DNA of 64,000 nucleotides from Atopobium sp. (GTDB taxonomy: Bacteria > Actinomycetota > Coriobacteriia > Coriobacteriales > Atopobiaceae), in NCBI GenBank assembly GCA_022732885.1, contig JAIJTS010000008.1, forward strand, positions 1-64,000, in the 5' to 3' direction. Positions 17,080 through 25,176 of this stretch are shown one piece after another. The notes under the pieces were generated by a model. The model was not told where the DNA came from and did no database searches. It worked only from the letters and a program-made list of their open reading frames with translations. Position numbers and translations under genes: made by a program. The stretch's first letter is position 1; every line of letters begins with the position of its first letter.

Positions 17080-17943
17080 TTACTCGTCTAGGTGCATATC
17101 CTTAAAAGATTCACGAACTAATTTGGTAATAAGTTCATTTCTAACCGCATTGGTAAGACCCAACATACGGGTTAGAGCAGCCGTAAACTTCTGACGAGTC
17201 TCATCTGTATGGTCTACCTCAACTCCCCCGCCTTTTTTGGCGTATACAACTAGAGATTTAGCAAACATACTAGATTCTCGATTTGCAGCCATAACGTATT
17301 GGCGGAGGTTCTTGGGCTCAAATCCAAAGTGACGAAGCTCGCTACAAAGACGGATCAGAGTAAGGTCTTTGCCGTCAACAAGATCTCTTCCATGTGGAGA
17401 ACGCTTTAAGGTAATAACGCCCGCCTCGGAGAGCTGTCTAACAAAGCTAACAGAGCATCCCACAATTTCTGGGATACGATCAATGGCATGATATTTCTGC
17501 ACAACCTCAGGGTCATCTACAGGCACAACAATGGCGTCAGCGTGTGTAGCGCCTAAAATTGCCTGAGATACTTGTTTTCCATCAAGCTGAGGTTGAGCCT
17601 GGCGAGAAGAACCTTGAGCTTCAGGCGCTGCAGGAGCCTCGTCGAGAGTTACTTCATCAGTCCTACCTTTAGTTTGCTGTTCAGCTTTAGGGTTTTTATC
17701 TTGTCTATCAAGCTCTTCTTTAATAACAGAGAGCGGCATAAAGCGGCTTTTCTGTAGGTAAAGAATAGTTTCTAGGCGCTTTACGTCTTTTTGGGAATAC
17801 AGACGATAACCACCAGCAGTTCTAGTTGGTGTAAGTAACCCCTCATCCTGCAAATACCTAACTTTAGAAACGCTCAAGTCTGGATAGAGGGTCTGCAATT
17901 TCTTAACTACTTTACCAATAGTAAGAAAACTTGAATCAGCCAT
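17080..17943 (-). CDS. ftsR: MerR-family regulator, FtsR-like
   Basis: Regulator of 287 aa with a MerR winged-helix domain at the N-terminus (FLTIGKVVKKL, KVRYLQDEGLLTPTRTAGGYRLYSQKDV). A variable acidic/Gln-rich linker follows (about 85-145), then a second conserved region beginning YHAIDRIPEIVGCSVSFVRQLSEAGVITL that also looks like a MerR-type helix-turn-helix. This architecture and the adjacent FHA-domain gene match actinobacterial FtsR (Rv1828 in Mycobacterium, next to garA), which controls ftsZ and related division genes. Symbol assigned from synteny and architecture. It contains one copy of the dispersed octamer. Confidence 0.82.
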   Translation of the reverse strand: MADSSFLTIGKVVKKLQTLYPDLSVSKVRYLQDEGLLTPTRTAGGYRLYSQKDVKRLETILYLQKSRFMPLSVIKEELDRQDKNPKAEQQTKGRTDEVTLDEAPAAPEAQGSSRQAQPQLDGKQVSQAILGATHADAIVVPVDDPEVVQKYHAIDRIPEIVGCSVSFVRQLSEAGVITLKRSPHGRDLVDGKDLTLIRLCSELRHFGFEPKNLRQYVMAANRESSMFAKSLVVYAKKGGGVEVDHTDETRQKFTAALTRMLGLTNAVRNELITKLVRESFKDMHLDE

Positions 17944-17960
17944 AAAGCTATCCTTTAACC

Positions 17961-18377
17961 TTAAGCTGAAACTCTACTGGTGTGGAAAACCATACGGAAG
18001 GTTCCAATCTGAATAGTAGAACCATCACGTAGCGTTGCTTTGTTAATAATGGCGCCATCAACCCAGGTACCATTGAGAGAATCAAGGTCCTCAATAGTTG
18101 CATAGCCAAGAGCAAGATTAGAAAGATCAATAGAAGCATGATTTCTAGAGACTGTCATGTCGTTCAAGAAAACACTACTCTTTGGATCTCTACCAAGAGA
18201 AATCTGTGGAAGATTAAGCTCAAAAGTTTGACCAGTCTGTGGTCCCTTAACAATAGTAAGGACAGGGTGAGCTGGTTTTTGTTGAGCCATAAGGTCTGGA
18301 ACCGTAGCGTCAGCTGAGGGCATGCGGAAAATCTCTGTTGAGTCTGGTGACTGCTGTTTGATGTCGTCAGTTGACAT
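17961..18377 (-). CDS. garA: FHA-domain protein, GarA/OdhI-like
   Basis: A 138-aa protein: an N-terminal tail of about 35 residues and one forkhead-associated domain with the hallmark residues ISLGRDPKSSVFLNDMTVSRNHA and DLDSLNGTWVDG. FHA domains bind phosphothreonine. In actinobacterial GarA/OdhI a threonine before VFR in the tail is phosphorylated by PknB/PknG and then folds back on the FHA domain. Here the tail reads STEIFRM, a close match to that motif, suggesting the same switch. GarA controls 2-oxoglutarate metabolism in relatives. Location beside ftsR is conserved in Actinobacteria. The kinases are not in this window. Confidence 0.82.
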   Translation of the reverse strand: MSTDDIKQQSPDSTEIFRMPSADATVPDLMAQQKPAHPVLTIVKGPQTGQTFELNLPQISLGRDPKSSVFLNDMTVSRNHASIDLSNLALGYATIEDLDSLNGTWVDGAIINKATLRDGSTIQIGTFRMVFHTSRVSA

Positions 18378-18415
18378 GGTTTCTCCTTAATTTGGTTACA
18401 AGATAATAATAACGC

Positions 18416-18796
18416 TTAACGACACGCAATGCAGTCCATTTCGATGAGTGCACCAAGTGGTAACGCAGAAACTTCAACAACTGCTCGAGCGGGTGCTGGA
18501 AGAACAAAGTACTCCCTATAAATTTCGTTTACCTTAGGTAAATCATTAATATCGGCAAGATAAATAGTTGTTTGAGCAACATCAGAAAGCGTGCAACCCG
18601 TTTCTGCCAGAATTGACTGAGCAAGATGGATGACGCGAGTAGTTTGCTCTTCAATTCCACCATCAATCAGTTTCTTTGAATCTTCTGGAGAAATTGCAAT
18701 TTGACCAGTTACAAAGACTAATCTACCTGCTGTAGTACCCTGAGAGTATGGCCCCATTGGAGCAGGAACACCTACCGCATTAATTGCATATTTCAT
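18416..18796 (-). CDS. ridA: RidA-family enamine/imine deaminase
   Basis: A 126-aa YjgF/YER057c/UK114 protein that hydrolyses reactive 2-aminoacrylate-type intermediates released by PLP enzymes. Seen: the start PAPMGPYSQGT, FVTGQIAISPE, the region NDLPKVNEIYREYF, and the catalytic arginine in PAPARAVVEVSALPLGALIEMD. The start overlaps the stop of the GcvT-like gene by four bases (ATGA), so translation is probably coupled. Confidence 0.94.
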   Translation of the reverse strand: MKYAINAVGVPAPMGPYSQGTTAGRLVFVTGQIAISPEDSKKLIDGGIEEQTTRVIHLAQSILAETGCTLSDVAQTTIYLADINDLPKVNEIYREYFVLPAPARAVVEVSALPLGALIEMDCIACR

Positions 18797-19635
18797 AGCA
18801 AATCTCCCCTTGCACCAATGAAATCATCAGTGTTTCTGAGCAAACCCCAACCATTAAGTTTATCTTTAGCTAATACCACTTTAGTGTTACTTACAAGTTG
18901 TAAAAACCATGGAAGGTATTTTTTGAGACCTTCGATAAGCTGTTTGTGTCCCAGTGGATGAACGCTTTCAAACGAAAGCAAGCTTCTAAAAAGAATCACT
19001 ATATGTACTGGGGGAACCATAACTAGATATGCAGGAACCGCCTTAGTTGAAACGTTAGCTACAAGAGCTGGGATTGTTTGGTCAAGTATAAGATTACAGA
19101 GGTTTGAGCTTTTTGGAAGCTTCTGTTCCCCCAGATAATCCATAAGAATCTTTTTAGCTTTTTTACCAGCAAGCAGAAGGGGCGTTAGTAGTGGAGTTGC
19201 ATCATCTAAAGAAACCTCAGCATAAGGAGATATACCGTTTTGCTCAATAGAAGCAATAATAGAAAGCCATTCCGAAAGGACAAGTGAGCGTTCTGAAGTG
19301 TCAAGTACTACGTACTCATTTTGACCAGAGCGTGCGAGAAGCCCAATAGAAGATAGAGATCCATCTCCTGTAAGCGCACATTCAAACGACGCCTCTCCTA
19401 CCGCTAGTTTTTTACCTGCAAAGACTGTTTCAACAAAATTTTGAGCAGTTGCTCCATTTACAAGCGTATAACTAATGCCACTAAGATCAATAAGAGCACA
19501 GTCCTTCAGAGCTTCTTCAACGGGTTTCTCGCCATAAAAAGATTGGGCTAAGGTAAAACCTTCAGTTGAGGTTGAGAATTGAGCTCCAAGATATTCAAGC
19601 TCGGTATGAAGGATAGAGCGTTTTTGCTCAGACAT
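18793..19635 (-). CDS. GcvT/YgfZ-like folate-binding-fold protein
   Basis: A 280-aa protein weakly similar to aminomethyltransferase (GcvT) and its YgfZ relatives: the opening HTELEYLGAQFS, the alternation LKDCALIDLSGISYTLVNGATAQNFVETVFAGKKLAVGE and a closing IGARGDLL resemble the family, but the canonical catalytic/folate residues are not obvious. No other glycine-cleavage gene is in view, so a classical GcvT role is doubtful; a YgfZ-like role in iron-sulphur enzyme upkeep or a lineage-specific function is possible. It overlaps dac upstream by one base and ridA downstream by four, placing it firmly in the operon. Confidence 0.55.
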   Translation of the reverse strand: MSEQKRSILHTELEYLGAQFSTSTEGFTLAQSFYGEKPVEEALKDCALIDLSGISYTLVNGATAQNFVETVFAGKKLAVGEASFECALTGDGSLSSIGLLARSGQNEYVVLDTSERSLVLSEWLSIIASIEQNGISPYAEVSLDDATPLLTPLLLAGKKAKKILMDYLGEQKLPKSSNLCNLILDQTIPALVANVSTKAVPAYLVMVPPVHIVILFRSLLSFESVHPLGHKQLIEGLKKYLPWFLQLVSNTKVVLAKDKLNGWGLLRNTDDFIGARGDLL

Positions 19636-20858
19636 TAGTTTCTCCCAAAGAGATATGGAGTAACCGAATAAAGGTCAAAGAGGTTGTAGGACGGAATAGT
19701 CCAGAGCGTAAGATGTGCCTGCGTAATAGTAGTGCCTACCTGTACAGAATCCTGTGACCAGTCCGTTGAAGAAATCAGCTGATTGTTGGCTACTGGATAG
19801 TTTGGAGAAAGCATAGTTGTCTGATAGGTAAAGTCTTTAGAACCAGGCCACGCCATATACGTGGTGGAAGTTGACGGTTTAACTACAGCAGAGAGCAAAA
19901 AGTTGTCCTCACTAAGGCGAATCTGAATAACTTGATTAGCTCGCTGTACGCTTACACGGTTGTAATTGCGATAAGCCCAGTTCATTAAAATGGCAGTGTC
20001 GTCAAAACGACCTTGCGTAGTTTGACAGCCAAGAACACAGGTATAAAGCGTAACGTTCCCGCGCTTTGAAGCTCCTAAAAAGGCGGTACCGGAGTCCTCT
20101 GCGCCTGTTTTTATGCCAAGAAGTCCCCGGTAGGTGTCCATAAGGTCATCTGTTGAGTGGAACGTGCGCTGCTCCCCTCCTACCGTTGTAGTGTATGACC
20201 TGGTATGTACGGCGCTTGTAATGAGCGGATAGTGCTCGCGCGCATAGCGACCCATCAGGGCAAGGTCACGTGCCGTAGAATAATGACCATCGGCATCTAG
20301 GCCGTGAGGATTTTGAAATTGTGTATGAGTCATACCAATTTCAGCGGCCTTCTTGTTCATTTGATCAACAAAAGCCTGTTGAGAGCCAGATACGTTAATG
20401 GCTATGTTGTATGCCGCATCATTTGCGGAATACACAAGCATCATCATAATGAGCTGCCTGAGCGTTGGGGTGTCGTTAGCAGTTAAACCTGCAACTTGCG
20501 AGCCTTCTTCAAAATTTGGAACAGTGATTTCACAAGGTTTATCAAGATCAACGCCTGAATCAAGGGCAACAATTGCTGTCATAACCTTAGTAATGGATGC
20601 CATTGGAAGCTCTTGGTCTGGATTTTTACTCCAGAGAACATTTCCTTGAGCGTCGGTAACAATGGCAGTAGTTGCTTCGGTGAGTTTTGGCTCATCTGTT
20701 ACGGAAGACTTGTTAGAAGAGGTATTTTCTGCCAGAGCCGTAGTTGTAGGAGCAAAGGGAGCAGCTAGAACAAATACAAGTAGAAAGCTAACAAGAAAAG
20801 CCAGCATCTTGTGAGAGAGCTGGCGCAAAGATACGTGGTTGTGTTGAAGGAAAGTCAT
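19635..20858 (-). CDS. D-alanyl-D-alanine carboxypeptidase (S11, DacA-type)
   Basis: Penicillin-binding protein 5-type enzyme that trims the terminal D-Ala from peptidoglycan pentapeptides. An N-terminal signal/membrane segment (MLAFLVSFLLVFVLAAPF) is followed by the three active-site motifs of family S11: SITK (SxxK), SAN (SxN) and KTG. The last ~100 residues after the catalytic domain are not typical membrane-anchor sequence. The ATG at 20858 is preferred to a TTG two codons earlier. The gene sits between pgsA and the GcvT-like gene; its stop overlaps the next start by one base. Confidence 0.93.
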   Translation of the reverse strand: MTFLQHNHVSLRQLSHKMLAFLVSFLLVFVLAAPFAPTTTALAENTSSNKSSVTDEPKLTEATTAIVTDAQGNVLWSKNPDQELPMASITKVMTAIVALDSGVDLDKPCEITVPNFEEGSQVAGLTANDTPTLRQLIMMMLVYSANDAAYNIAINVSGSQQAFVDQMNKKAAEIGMTHTQFQNPHGLDADGHYSTARDLALMGRYAREHYPLITSAVHTRSYTTTVGGEQRTFHSTDDLMDTYRGLLGIKTGAEDSGTAFLGASKRGNVTLYTCVLGCQTTQGRFDDTAILMNWAYRNYNRVSVQRANQVIQIRLSEDNFLLSAVVKPSTSTTYMAWPGSKDFTYQTTMLSPNYPVANNQLISSTDWSQDSVQVGTTITQAHLTLWTIPSYNLFDLYSVTPYLFGRN

Positions 20859-20870
20859 AAACAACCTAAC

Positions 20871-21602
20871 TTATGCTTGAGTGTTTTTACTGTCTTTAAC
20901 TATTTTAGCCGCTTCAACAGTATAAACAATGGCAGTAATTGCCGAGAAAACAATTCCGATATAGACAAAAAAGATGCCTAAGGCACTGCTTTCAAAGTTA
21001 AGTCCTGGAAGCCAACTGACGTTTATTAAACCAAGGCCGGATACAACTGGAAAACCTAATAGAAGCAGGCTAAAACCAGTCATTAAGAAAGCGGTTGCAG
21101 CTTTACCAACATAGACAACATCAATAGGACGTCTGCGAATTTTGCGAACTGCAAGTGCACCAAGAGTAAGGTAAACGTCACGACCAATAACAAACAGCGG
21201 AATCCAAAGAGGAAGTTCGCCAATAATCAAAAGACCAAGAACACCTGTAATAAGAAGGACTCGATCCATGATTGGGTCCATGATTTTACCCAGCCAGCTA
21301 ACAGTTTGTGTTCTACGAGCAACCTGACCGTCAAGAAAATCAGTGACAGCTGCGGTTACATAACAGCCAAGGGCAACCCATCGATTTCCTCCTGTAGAAA
21401 AGATTACAAGAAAAATAATCGTAAGGATTAATCTGCAAAAGGTAATAACGTTTGCAACAGTAAAAATAGCGTTAGACGGATTGTTAGAACTACCAACTGG
21501 ATCGGTAATAGTTCCTTCTGCCTGTGCTTTTGCCGCATCGGCATCTGCTGCTTCTTTAATTTGGGATGCTACTTGATTTGCTAGCTGCTGCCTAGTTTGC
21601 AA
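20871..21602 (-). CDS. pgsA: CDP-diacylglycerol-glycerol-3-phosphate 3-phosphatidyltransferase
   Basis: Membrane enzyme of phosphatidylglycerol synthesis. The CDP-alcohol phosphotransferase motif is visible as DFLDGQVARR, a spacer, then GKIMDPIMDR (D-x2-D-G-x2-A-R-x8-G-x3-D-x3-D). Five or six hydrophobic segments follow the N-terminal ~50-residue soluble extension, which is Ala/Gln-rich and longer than usual. The start appears to be TTG at 21602, supported by GGGGAGAG seven bases upstream; the first ATG in frame is far inside. The family includes related synthases; PgsA is the best fit. Confidence 0.87.
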   Translation of the reverse strand: MQTRQQLANQVASQIKEAADADAAKAQAEGTITDPVGSSNNPSNAIFTVANVITFCRLILTIIFLVIFSTGGNRWVALGCYVTAAVTDFLDGQVARRTQTVSWLGKIMDPIMDRVLLITGVLGLLIIGELPLWIPLFVIGRDVYLTLGALAVRKIRRRPIDVVYVGKAATAFLMTGFSLLLLGFPVVSGLGLINVSWLPGLNFESSALGIFFVYIGIVFSAITAIVYTVEAAKIVKDSKNTQA

Positions 21603-21669
21603 CGAATCTCTCCCCTTTTTTGTAGAACAAAACCTGTGTTTATTTTACCGTAAGTTACGCGATAGCAAA

Positions 21670-23067
21670 TTATTGGCACATTTGTTTAACAAAGGACACA
21701 AGAACGCGAATACCCTGGGCATAAACGCGCTTCTCGATACGCTCGTCAATGCCATGAACGCCATTTGCCTCATCTTCTGGCGTTGGCCTAAAAGGACAAA
21801 TGCGCAGAATAGAATCGCAAATTCCCTCATAGCGAACAGAATCAGTGCCACCACACACAAAAGACGGTACAAAAGTAACACCGGGATGGTAATGCTCCAT
21901 GATGGCTTTGAGCTCTTGATAGCCGGCACCGGTTGGAGAATCTATTCTTCCTGCAGGAGTGGAGTGTAAAGCCTCAACCTCAATGGAAGGGTCAATCTGT
22001 GCTACCACCTGTTTAATATGTTCAACGGCTCCTTCAATACTTACACCAGGAAGTAGTCTAATGTTAATAGTTGCGCTCACATTACCAGGCATAACGTTTG
22101 CCGCACTACTTGAACCTTCAAGCATGTTAAAAGCATACGTAGTGGTTACAAAGGGAAAGAGTGCTTTGACCTGAGCTGCGGCAAAAGCAATCTTATCTGC
22201 ATTGAAATCTACGTCATCTACCAGGGATGCAAAGGGCTCTTCAGTAATTTCTGGTGCAAGAACCTTAAAGGTTTCTTTAACAATGTCATTAAGCTCAGGT
22301 TGAGGTTTAGCCTCAGAAAGAGCAGCAAGTGCGCAGCTCAAATGTTCTAGCGAAGTTCCACCAAATGGATTAGAGGAATGTCCACCATGACCAGCTGCAG
22401 TAAGCTTAACGTTCAAGAAGCCTTTTTGTGAGATGCAGATGTCGGCTACGGTAGCCTGAGGCGCACCGTAAGCACTGCCGTCAAAAAACGTTGTGGTGCC
22501 CTCGTCTAAAAGACAAGCCGTACGCATTTCTCGCGAAACCATCACCTCTGCAAGTCTGGTAGCGCCATGGCTTAAGACTTCTTCATCTTCGCCAAAAGCC
22601 AGGTAGATAGAGCGCCTTGGCGAGAAACCCTGTGAAAGCAGATACTCCAACGCCTCAAGCTCTCCCATGAGCATGTCTTTGATGTCTAGAGCGCCTCGTC
22701 CCCAAACGTAGGTGTCATCAACATCTCCACCAAAGGGGTCGTGTGTCCAGGCGTTTTCTGTGCCGGGTACAACAGGAACAACGTCCTGGTGAGCAATAAG
22801 CATGAGTGCAGGAAGTTTAGGGTTAGATCCTGGAATCTCAATGAGGAGCGAGTGACCAATCACTTCAACGTTGGAAGCTGCGGTCATGACATAGGGAAAG
22901 CTATCAACAATGTGCTGTTGAAGGCCATCAAACTGCGACCAATCAGTTGTTTCAGCGCCTGTATACACCGTCTTAAACGATAACGACTTTGCAAGACGCT
23001 CAGACATTGCATCTATGTTGAGCTCTGGATATTCATCCTCGTGAGCAAAGTGGTCGTAAATATTCAT
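21670..23067 (-). CDS. M20-family metallopeptidase (carboxypeptidase S-like)
   Basis: Zinc-dependent exopeptidase or deacylase of 465 aa. Metal-binding and catalytic elements: IAHQDVVPV (first His and catalytic Asp), WGRGALDIKDML (bridging Asp), and FGEDEEVL (Glu pair). A dimerisation domain insertion contains GHGGHSSNP, and the C-terminal metal His should lie in VHGIDERI. Length and motifs fit the Gly-X carboxypeptidase/aminoacylase subgroup rather than ArgE or DapE. No signal peptide is visible, so it is probably cytoplasmic and involved in peptide or N-acyl amino acid use. First gene of the minus-strand run ending in apt. Confidence 0.9.
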   Translation of the reverse strand: MNIYDHFAHEDEYPELNIDAMSERLAKSLSFKTVYTGAETTDWSQFDGLQQHIVDSFPYVMTAASNVEVIGHSLLIEIPGSNPKLPALMLIAHQDVVPVVPGTENAWTHDPFGGDVDDTYVWGRGALDIKDMLMGELEALEYLLSQGFSPRRSIYLAFGEDEEVLSHGATRLAEVMVSREMRTACLLDEGTTTFFDGSAYGAPQATVADICISQKGFLNVKLTAAGHGGHSSNPFGGTSLEHLSCALAALSEAKPQPELNDIVKETFKVLAPEITEEPFASLVDDVDFNADKIAFAAAQVKALFPFVTTTYAFNMLEGSSSAANVMPGNVSATINIRLLPGVSIEGAVEHIKQVVAQIDPSIEVEALHSTPAGRIDSPTGAGYQELKAIMEHYHPGVTFVPSFVCGGTDSVRYEGICDSILRICPFRPTPEDEANGVHGIDERIEKRVYAQGIRVLVSFVKQMCQ

Positions 23068-23196
23068 AAATCCTCTAATAGTTAGCTTATGTTTGTTTCT
23101 GTATGGTAATGATAGCGGCTAATTTTATAGCATGATGATTAAATGCTGGTAGAATTAATAAAAAACGTATTTAACAGTTTTGCATTGGAAGTATTG

Positions 23197-24078
23197 ATGA
23201 TTAAGCTTGTTCTTTCTGATATGGATCAAACCTTAAAGCCGGCAAAAAATCCAACTATTTCTGATAGAACTCATCAGGCTATTAAAAATCTAAAATCAGC
23301 GGGTATTGCATTTGGACCAGCAACAGGTCGTTCAGTATATGATGCTCTTCCTTATCTGACATCTGATGTTTCGATGACAGAAACTGGTATTTTTGGCAGC
23401 GGCAAGCTTGCATATGCAAATGGAAAACTTGCCCTTAAAAAAGCCATTCCTTATGAAATCATGGAACGAATTTTTGAAGTTATTGCTCCTATGGGTGACG
23501 TTCTCATCTCTTATTGTGAGGAAGGTCCTCTTCAGCAACCATTGGATGCTTCCTTCAAATCATCTTGGGTTGTTGTAGGTACTACCCAAGAAACAATTGA
23601 TTATCTTATTTCTGTCTCAGACGCTTTTGTTCCTGTATTGGGCCCAAAAACCATTCCTTTGAACACTGATTTTCTTGCTGCAGGTCTCTTAGTTCCGCTA
23701 GATCATGCTCGTCAAATAGAAATTATTTCTGCACTTAAAAAAGCGGTCCCAGAGATTGATTTAATGTGCTCCTACAAAGGTTGGTATGACATCAATCTGC
23801 ACAATTGGAACAAGGCTCAGGCTTATGAAGTTTTGATTGACTCAATGGGTCTTTCTCCTGAGGAAGTAGTTGTATGCGGTGACTCTGGTAACGACATTGA
23901 TCTTTTAAAACTTGCTCCTCATTCTTGCTGCATGGAAAATGGAACTGAAGAAGCTAAGGCGGCTTCTGCGTATTTGTTGCCAAGTGTGTACGAAGAAGGT
24001 GTAGCACAGCTTCTTGAAGCGCTTACAGAAGCACAAGGAGACTTTGCTGCTGCGGTTGTTCAAGCCGTTCTAAAGTAG
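23197..24078 (+). CDS. HAD-superfamily Cof-type phosphatase
   Basis: HAD hydrolase of 293 aa. Motif I SDMDQTLKPAK is at the N-terminus (nucleophile and acid/base Asp); motif II is ATGRS; motifs III/IV appear as lysine near NWNKAQAYEVL and CGDSGNDIDLLKLA. A C2-type cap lies between. Members dephosphorylate sugar phosphates or flavin nucleotides; the substrate here is not known. ATG at 23197 is chosen because an upstream start at 23143 adds 18 residues before the catalytic motif and GGAAG lies in front of 23197. Single gene, convergent with a methyltransferase. Confidence 0.88.
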   Translation: MIKLVLSDMDQTLKPAKNPTISDRTHQAIKNLKSAGIAFGPATGRSVYDALPYLTSDVSMTETGIFGSGKLAYANGKLALKKAIPYEIMERIFEVIAPMGDVLISYCEEGPLQQPLDASFKSSWVVVGTTQETIDYLISVSDAFVPVLGPKTIPLNTDFLAAGLLVPLDHARQIEIISALKKAVPEIDLMCSYKGWYDINLHNWNKAQAYEVLIDSMGLSPEEVVVCGDSGNDIDLLKLAPHSCCMENGTEEAKAASAYLLPSVYEEGVAQLLEALTEAQGDFAAAVVQAVLK

Positions 24079-24090
24079 AGCTCTATAAAA

Positions 24091-24855
24091 TTATAATTTG
24101 ATACAGAGCGTAGCTATATAGTCATTTCCATAGTGTGACAATCTATGCCTTTTATCACACGATTCATAGAAATCTACCATTGCGAGACCATTTTTAAGTT
24201 GACCTCTAATTTGAGTTTCTAGGGTATGGCTAAATTCATATCCATATGCTGGGTCTATGGTTATTTTGCCTTCATCTTCCAGCTTTTTTGAATTAAAAGG
24301 GATTGAATACTTTAAAAGTAATTCTTCATTGGGTTTGTCCCATACAACATCAGCATCGTACATGTATATCCAAGGATTCATAAATCCGACCATTAAAAGT
24401 CCGCCCTTTTTTAAAACACGAGAGGCTTCTTTATACATGTTCTCTAGATCTTCTATATATACATTTGAAACCGGATTAAAAATAATGTCAAAAGTTTCAT
24501 CTTTAAATGGAAATGGTTTTGTCATATCGGCTTGAACGGTATTGATTTTTAGGCCTTCTCTTTGAGCAACCATCTCATCTTTTTGTAATTGTGATTTAGA
24601 AAAATCCATTATAGTTACGTCATAGCCTTTTGCGGCAAAAACGGGACCTTGCTGTCCACCACCACAAGCTAAACCTAATATCTTTTTTCCGGTAGCTTTT
24701 TCAAACCATTCTTTTGGAACTTTTTTGCCAACAGTTAATGCAACGGCAATTGGATTATTTCTAGCTTCTTCTAATTCTTCATGCGTCAATGGCTGGGTAT
24801 AGTCATTGTTTACCTTATTCCATCTATCTTTATTTAATTTTAAGTAGTCATTCAT
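24091..24855 (-). CDS. Class I SAM-dependent methyltransferase
   Basis: A 254-aa Rossmann-fold methyltransferase: motif I ILGLACGGGQQGP, motif II-like DVTIMDFSKSQL, acidic/aromatic motif IV FDIIFNPVSNVYIEDL, and motif post-I VLKKGGLLMVGFMNP. The N-terminus MNDYLKLNKDRWNKVNNDYTQ is typical of a widespread group in Firmicutes annotated only as class I methyltransferases. A+T-richer than its neighbours, so acquisition by transfer is possible. A perfect 20-bp inverted repeat sits directly in front of its ribosome site, suggesting dedicated control. Confidence 0.86.
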   Translation of the reverse strand: MNDYLKLNKDRWNKVNNDYTQPLTHEELEEARNNPIAVALTVGKKVPKEWFEKATGKKILGLACGGGQQGPVFAAKGYDVTIMDFSKSQLQKDEMVAQREGLKINTVQADMTKPFPFKDETFDIIFNPVSNVYIEDLENMYKEASRVLKKGGLLMVGFMNPWIYMYDADVVWDKPNEELLLKYSIPFNSKKLEDEGKITIDPAYGYEFSHTLETQIRGQLKNGLAMVDFYESCDKRHRLSHYGNDYIATLCIKL

Positions 24856-24868
24856 CTTATAGTCTCCT

Positions 24869-24888
24869 CAAAATACTATTGTATTTTG
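24869..24888 (-). promoter_or_regulatory. Perfect 20-bp inverted repeat before the methyltransferase
   Basis: CAAAATAC (24869-24876), spacer TATT, GTATTTTG (24881-24888). On the minus strand it ends exactly at the Shine-Dalgarno AGGAG of the methyltransferase gene. Position and symmetry suit a repressor operator or an RNA hairpin that hides the ribosome site. Confidence 0.6.
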
Positions 24889-25051
24889 ATGTAAATTGGA
24901 CACATTACCAGTACATCTTCTTACCTCTACAAATTATAAATTGTTTTCTTGATGTTTGTTACTCATGCAGTTTCATCTATTTTAAATAGCTCAATAGTAT
25001 GTAATCCAGTACTCATAGTCTTATCTCAAAGTGGCATATTTGAATCGTAAA

Positions 25052-25091
25052 AAAAGTGGCTGCATTTGACGTGTCATCTGCAGCCACTTTT
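25052..25091. terminator. Terminator after oleate hydratase
   Basis: Perfect 13-bp stem AAAAGTGGCTGCA (25052-25064) with TGCAGCCACTTTT (25079-25091); on the minus strand it continues into a T run. It serves the oleate hydratase gene. The rest of the 320-base gap 24856-25176 holds only the 20-bp inverted repeat above; I see no gene. Confidence 0.93.
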
Positions 25092-25176
25092 GTGTTACTT
25101 GCACGTGTTTAATCGCGTGTAGTCAATCGTTTTGACTCTGCGGGATTCTCCGCGTCTCTCCGGGTTTCTCCATACC

